Source: Paraburkholderia aromaticivorans (GTDB lineage: Bacteria > Pseudomonadota > Gammaproteobacteria > Burkholderiales > Burkholderiaceae). From it: 64,000 nucleotides of DNA. Positions 62,201-64,000 of this stretch are shown here, in pieces (position 1 is the stretch's first letter; every line of letters starts with the position of its first letter). A program made the position numbers and the translations under genes. The stretch is taken from assembly GCF_012689525.1 (NCBI RefSeq), contig NZ_CP051515.1:1736001-1800000 (forward strand), given 5' to 3'. The notes below the pieces were generated by a model, which was not told the DNA's origin, searched no databases, and saw only the letters and a list, made by a program, of their open reading frames with translations.

Positions 62201-64000
62201 GCGTTTCGTCAAGATGCCGCTTGACGACGGCGAGCAATACTTCCTCTTCAGCCGCTACGACGCGCTCGGACGCCTCGTCGAGGAGGGCGCAGTGGCGGGC
62301 GCCTGGGATGCCGCGAAACTCACAGCCGAAGTCGACAACCTGGCGTGGCCGGCGGCGAGCGACGGCGCGACCGTGGCGCGGATCTACAGCTACGACGGCG
62401 ACGGTAGCGATCCGCACGCGCTCGGCAAGTTGACGCGGGTGGTGACGTACAACCCCGCGCCCGCCTCGGCGAGTCATCTTGGAAGCTGCACCGTCGAAGA
62501 ACAATGGGCTTACGACGCTCTGGGCCGCGTCGTGACGACGCGACTGGAGGTGTCGGGCGCGGCTCAGCTATCCACCAGCGCGACCTATCACTACAACACG
62601 CTGAACGACATCACGCAGATCGATCTGCCTGAAGGCAGCCCGCTACCGGGCATCGTCTACGTCTATGACGATCAGGGGCAAATCGTGTCCGTCGGCACGC
62701 CCGGCTCGCCCGCCTCGATTGCCAGTTATACCTGGACGGCCGACGGCCAGTTGCAGAGCGCGACGCGCGGCGCTTTGGCCGACGTCTGGGCCTATGACTC
62801 GCCAGGCAGCATCGTGACGCATCAGGCGAGCGTCGCATCGAAAGCGGTGTTCAGCCAGAACTTTGCCTATACGCCGGACTTGCAGATCGCGAGCCGCAGC
62901 ACCGCGTTCGATTTCAAGGCGCTAAGCGACACGCGTTCAGTCGCTTATGCCTACGACGGCCTGCAACGCTTCAGTTCGGCGGTCGTGGCGAATGGCGGCC
63001 CAGGCAATCAGGCGGTCACCGAGTACGACGCCAACGGCAACATCTGGAAGGCCACGCAGAATGGCGACTTATTCGCGGCGACCTTGAGCGCGGGCACGGA
63101 CCGTCTCGAGGCGGCAACACTCGCGAACGGCGACCAGGTCAAGTTCCACTATCGCAAAGACGGCAAGCCGGATCAGTGGCGCGGCATGAGCATGGAATAC
63201 GACGCGGCGCTCGGCATGGTGGCTGCCGTCACGAACGGCGCGGAGGTGGTGCGCTATGCGCGCGGGCTGAGCAACCATCGCGTGTTGCGCCAGCAGGGCG
63301 ACACGGTGCAGATCTGCTTTCAGGGCGCGGGCCACACACCGCTGTTGATCTGGAACGACGGCAAACCGCAGGTCTGCGTCTGGGGCGCAAATGGGCTGAC
63401 TGCCGTGCACGACGGCGCGCTGAAGTATCCGATCACCGATCATCAGCAAACAGTTTGGGCTGTGACGGACGAGGCCGGTGGACTGGTGGCGAGTTTCGAC
63501 TATCTGCCGTTCGGCGGCCGGCTCGCCGAGTCCGGTAGCGGGGCCGCCGCGTGGCTCTTCGGCTACGAAGGCAAGCAGTGGGATGCGACGCTAGGTTTCT
63601 ACGACTTCGGCGCACGCCTCTATGACCCGGCATTGCTGCGGTTCGTCACGCCCGATTCGGCGCGGCAGCTTGCGAGTCCCTACGTCTTCGCGAGCAACAA
63701 CCCGCTGAACATGATGGATCCCAGCGGCAATCTCTCCGTGTGGGCACAGGCGGGTATCGGTGCGGCGATGACCACGGTGGCACTAGTCGGCATTGTGTTG
63801 AGCCTCGTTTCGTTGGGGGCATTCGCACCGGCGATGGCAGCAGCCGAATCTGGGTTGGCAGGCGCCACGGTGGGCGGCGAAGCTGCCGCGACCGCAGGGC
63901 TCCTTGGCGGCGAAGGAGCGGCACTGACAGGCGCTACCGCAGGCGAAGTGGTGGTCGAAAGCACCGTCGCGGCCGGCACAGGTGAGGTGGTGGCGGGTCT
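56250..64000 (+). CDS. Giant RHS/YD-repeat protein, 3' end beyond the window
   Basis: One uninterrupted frame runs from the ATG at 56250 (GGAG about ten bases upstream) to the window edge, over 2,580 codons. The N-terminus (FRGDVNLTQALFSMPGRTGK, then LLGMGWRLPLSVIVLD near residue 80) resembles the SpvB/TcB-type start of insecticidal and RHS proteins. YD repeats cluster toward the C-terminus (VVYDALDRQIAHTRVA, SRYDALGRLVEEG, AYDALGRVVTTRLEV, YDANGNIWKATQNG). The RHS core block FYDFGARLYDPALLRFVTPD is near residue 2450 and NNPLNMMDPSGN near 2485. A hydrophobic stretch follows (AGIGAAMTTVALVGIVLSLV). The polymorphic C-terminal tip, usually a toxin, and any immunity gene are outside the window. 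No PAAR domain or signal peptide is visible. Confidence 0.92.
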   Translation, partial: MSDSSIPSIRTFQMDASTVGVLKSSVNLFRGDVNLTQALFSMPGRTGKDGLQIDLSIQYESNINQQAMTWNRDRPTGLLGMGWRLPLSVIVLDASAAPTPGDASYSINLAGVSSKLVREPHNPLLFSMEGALAKLLVNGGPVPADVRRQFVQRGLPLSATAKVVETAGQWRIDDDTHQQQFVLALDKTTLVARDGGESYQLVGYKFWKVLYYPRYERWAVTNETGQSMSFGGGVQQTAQTYNVSAGNSIEWGVQWVDDDGFALWRGNSAVTRKQQQYARAWHLQRAYSRFGEYVEYGYNGFDRDSSGLLTHGAEQQVGAGGKPYTKACYPTKVTDVFGRTATFVYQPKLWSNATPQSPREYADPHKAVPDTTPNGFQDCYETQFLSAIDMAHADGSVLFTLKFVYDPSPSSANAKAVANVAGASGDTCKRLLTGFALFNPAEQSLPGFRYEYHLDTGKPGNLGALSRVVYPTGGSASYAYDHVDLPICERALTLSAPKPLPEQSIARVWFGPDYAVAMWNNSATEQLSLQILTWNGQWNAWQPNPATALLVDGKGGTDLSTVSVLASDDFVAITYRTSTDTNLHLFRKDPARRAQWVAADVPGGGQGGCNDPSWKWPLANGHVLTHAGRNFVLVSQMSTSAQQGSYDVFTWNWPSQNWAHTTQKTKSYVWFAVGREYVATLDMQSKVSLSYVSPTGVWEQGGTASLGFSLNNTTSIALTSDVSLLAVSHLTSGGEGSGQQKYDVFVMQWNSAYRIASPAKFSFVDKFDNRHPTSWAPSSIGNTMIAAAGNLIRFDGGAWLANSKLKPDSGVIVGQQRYAYGPDYATLIHVGNGSPKARLLGYDANTASASWADAPASIDGLSVPPSNQETANWASGGNPDYLSVGTKLFFRGVATNWSHAVTQSIGDIQTLINEAAGGGNRYQLNAASVINEGPAFIACAAYDTQNPSGHATAASALVLRNGGVAGAAQMIEGEQMWTAQERDVPGQGTYPGGSSAFFTYTRNASNLDGATQVFLHRYAGSAVLGPIKDWPVASITIDDGLSESSTTRYVQNTATAACDASGEVIKYFESTVYPGGSKEAPVNGSVSSYYLNGNQIDASDDYYNMLDGLLHSVVTRDAAGATLTSVENIWHAYVKRAGHPTDPEAAPIQLYGAYVVQTEQQSISDGVASVQTTLYTPNRLRFTYTGQPASVTRTAMNGAGELETDVQSNVYACEVNAVSRALNDVSSIVAKTSTNAGIATSASVTALSGWPTLWGDDVLTPAEEADFSWTGGPEAFPFSSYAPGETPANWTCTTRNQKRAANGAVLQKADGTGTVCSTLFGTTLGLPVALIKGATLAECAWSGFQPYEDTTGWSFTDTTFDTANAWLGTRSLSLSKGASAATTVAPAAGRSRYLLAMRYQTPSGYDADGSGIEIACGPHKSHVAFGDTQGQWQYVSTALAVAAGTSSIGLRLGNVGSGQVLVDSVLLAPFGTDVTIQSWHADTRLLRATVNADGNANFTLYDRYNRPLGAVGGDGQVQELSMRCLSRQVSVGDSFNDASPNSELTLHMTHGGRAETFLDGAQWRTRWQPDDPGLWATADGILSKSRNAPSTLVWQGAREATAAVAFYIEIVPAAAPGSGTLAFQFGAGESIGWTPGAGWQWRAANGSTVQAALANPPRLATQWLLAMVPGAVLFFGNGQLLFSHEGKATPAQGLSFATGPNALQIINLITGADPRIGQSYTDGAGRRRQVHQLHGADSRVMEVVYDALDRQIAHTRVAPGKFGKGAAFAPLQYRSSFVDVPAFLAALQNSCAMQGDVAAYYAGQDDGPVKRSNDENYPYNGQRYGGTALDRVVESGKPGRKLSIHDVNTIQPADRKTTRTAYTASEANDPVEAGKYFATRTTTPSGYQGRQFVDVANRAVAVVQLGADGGHAGQTSVSPSYNASAGAAGILGTMKLPNAFAKGPHADPDAFVRTTLLNPLGQATAYSDPDTGSTAYLFDGKGQLRFVKMPLDDGEQYFLFSRYDALGRLVEEGAVAGAWDAAKLTAEVDNLAWPAASDGATVARIYSYDGDGSDPHALGKLTRVVTYNPAPASASHLGSCTVEEQWAYDALGRVVTTRLEVSGAAQLSTSATYHYNTLNDITQIDLPEGSPLPGIVYVYDDQGQIVSVGTPGSPASIASYTWTADGQLQSATRGALADVWAYDSPGSIVTHQASVASKAVFSQNFAYTPDLQIASRSTAFDFKALSDTRSVAYAYDGLQRFSSAVVANGGPGNQAVTEYDANGNIWKATQNGDLFAATLSAGTDRLEAATLANGDQVKFHYRKDGKPDQWRGMSMEYDAALGMVAAVTNGAEVVRYARGLSNHRVLRQQGDTVQICFQGAGHTPLLIWNDGKPQVCVWGANGLTAVHDGALKYPITDHQQTVWAVTDEAGGLVASFDYLPFGGRLAESGSGAAAWLFGYEGKQWDATLGFYDFGARLYDPALLRFVTPDSARQLASPYVFASNNPLNMMDPSGNLSVWAQAGIGAAMTTVALVGIVLSLVSLGAFAPAMAAAESGLAGATVGGEAAATAGLLGGEGAALTGATAGEVVVESTVAAGTGEVVAG

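Noticed and set aside
58392..62504. 1,370-residue antisense open frame across the RHS gene
   Set aside because: It lies on the opposite strand of a clear YD-repeat gene. Its translation is Arg/Ala-rich low-complexity sequence without domains, the usual mirror effect of GC-rich codon use.

Overview
The window is GC-rich, densely coded DNA of a Burkholderia-type betaproteobacterium, most likely Paraburkholderia or a close relative. This is inferred from overall base composition, a phasin gene next to a cspA-type cold shock gene, the many sulfonate-scavenging genes and the style of the regulators. The mix of accessory catabolic clusters, broken transporters and several IS remnants suggests a secondary chromosome, megaplasmid or genomic-island setting rather than a core region. 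No rRNA, tRNA or CRISPR array was seen.

Region 1 (1-13.3 kb) is mainly organosulfur scavenging. The left edge carries a HipB-like regulator cut by the window, preceded by a 27-bp tandem operator array. Then come an SsuD/SfnG-like flavin monooxygenase, a complete ssuCBA-type importer with a DszC/SfnB-like flavoprotein, a class II amidotransferase, a second substrate-binding protein with a second SfnB-like flavoprotein, an OsmC protein, a family-5 binding protein, a decayed metQ tail and a third sulfonate-type binding protein. Region 2 (13.3-20.9 kb) holds an SDR, a GntR/UTRA regulator divergent from a DASS anion transporter plus DUF3604 pair, and a TTC38-like TPR protein. Region 3 (20.9-30.7 kb) continues sulfur and stress functions: ahpC, a periplasmic sulfate-binding protein with a SulP permease, cspA, a phasin, tauD beside a broken tauB, metQ, and a lipoamide-dehydrogenase-like protein that has lost its redox cysteine pair. 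A shared motif (TTGCATATC-N2-TAGAAATTGG) precedes the monooxygenase, the sbp-sulP pair and, in shortened form, the ahpC locus. It is a candidate sulfur-starvation promoter element.

Region 4 (31-37 kb) has an AraC regulator, an IS630 element inserted into the last codons of a DoxX gene, and a bufferin operon. That operon runs leftward as bufA (DUF2282 peptide), bufB (DUF692/MNIO), an unrecognised His-rich protein, bufC (DUF2063) and doxX. The genes are tightly packed or overlapping, so they should act together to make a modified copper-binding peptide. Region 5 (37.5-46.1 kb) is bounded by two same-orientation IS6-family right ends. It contains a degenerate RAYT-like protein, an AcoR-like regulator without an AAA+ domain, a SnoaL-flavin monooxygenase fusion, an acetoin-reductase-type SDR, a polytopic membrane protein and a 2,3-butanediol-dehydrogenase-type enzyme, probably for a ketone, acyloin or diol.

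Region 6 (46.1-54.7 kb) has a LuxR regulator, a CoA-transferase/carnitine-dehydrogenase-like/YWTD-propeller cluster, and then a decaying sugar-acid locus. In that locus IS110 and MFS fragments, an internally deleted MFS gene, an SDR and a TIM-barrel isomerase are followed by a gene truncated by a shrunken ISKra4 element. Region 7 (54.7-64.0 kb) begins with an AT-rich stretch. It leads into a protein built of three SYG-x-TDHH modules and then a giant RHS/YD-repeat protein of more than 2,580 codons that runs off the right edge before its variable C-terminal tip. The last two genes form the best candidate for an undescribed toxin-type system, and the bufferin operon with its extra gene is the second.
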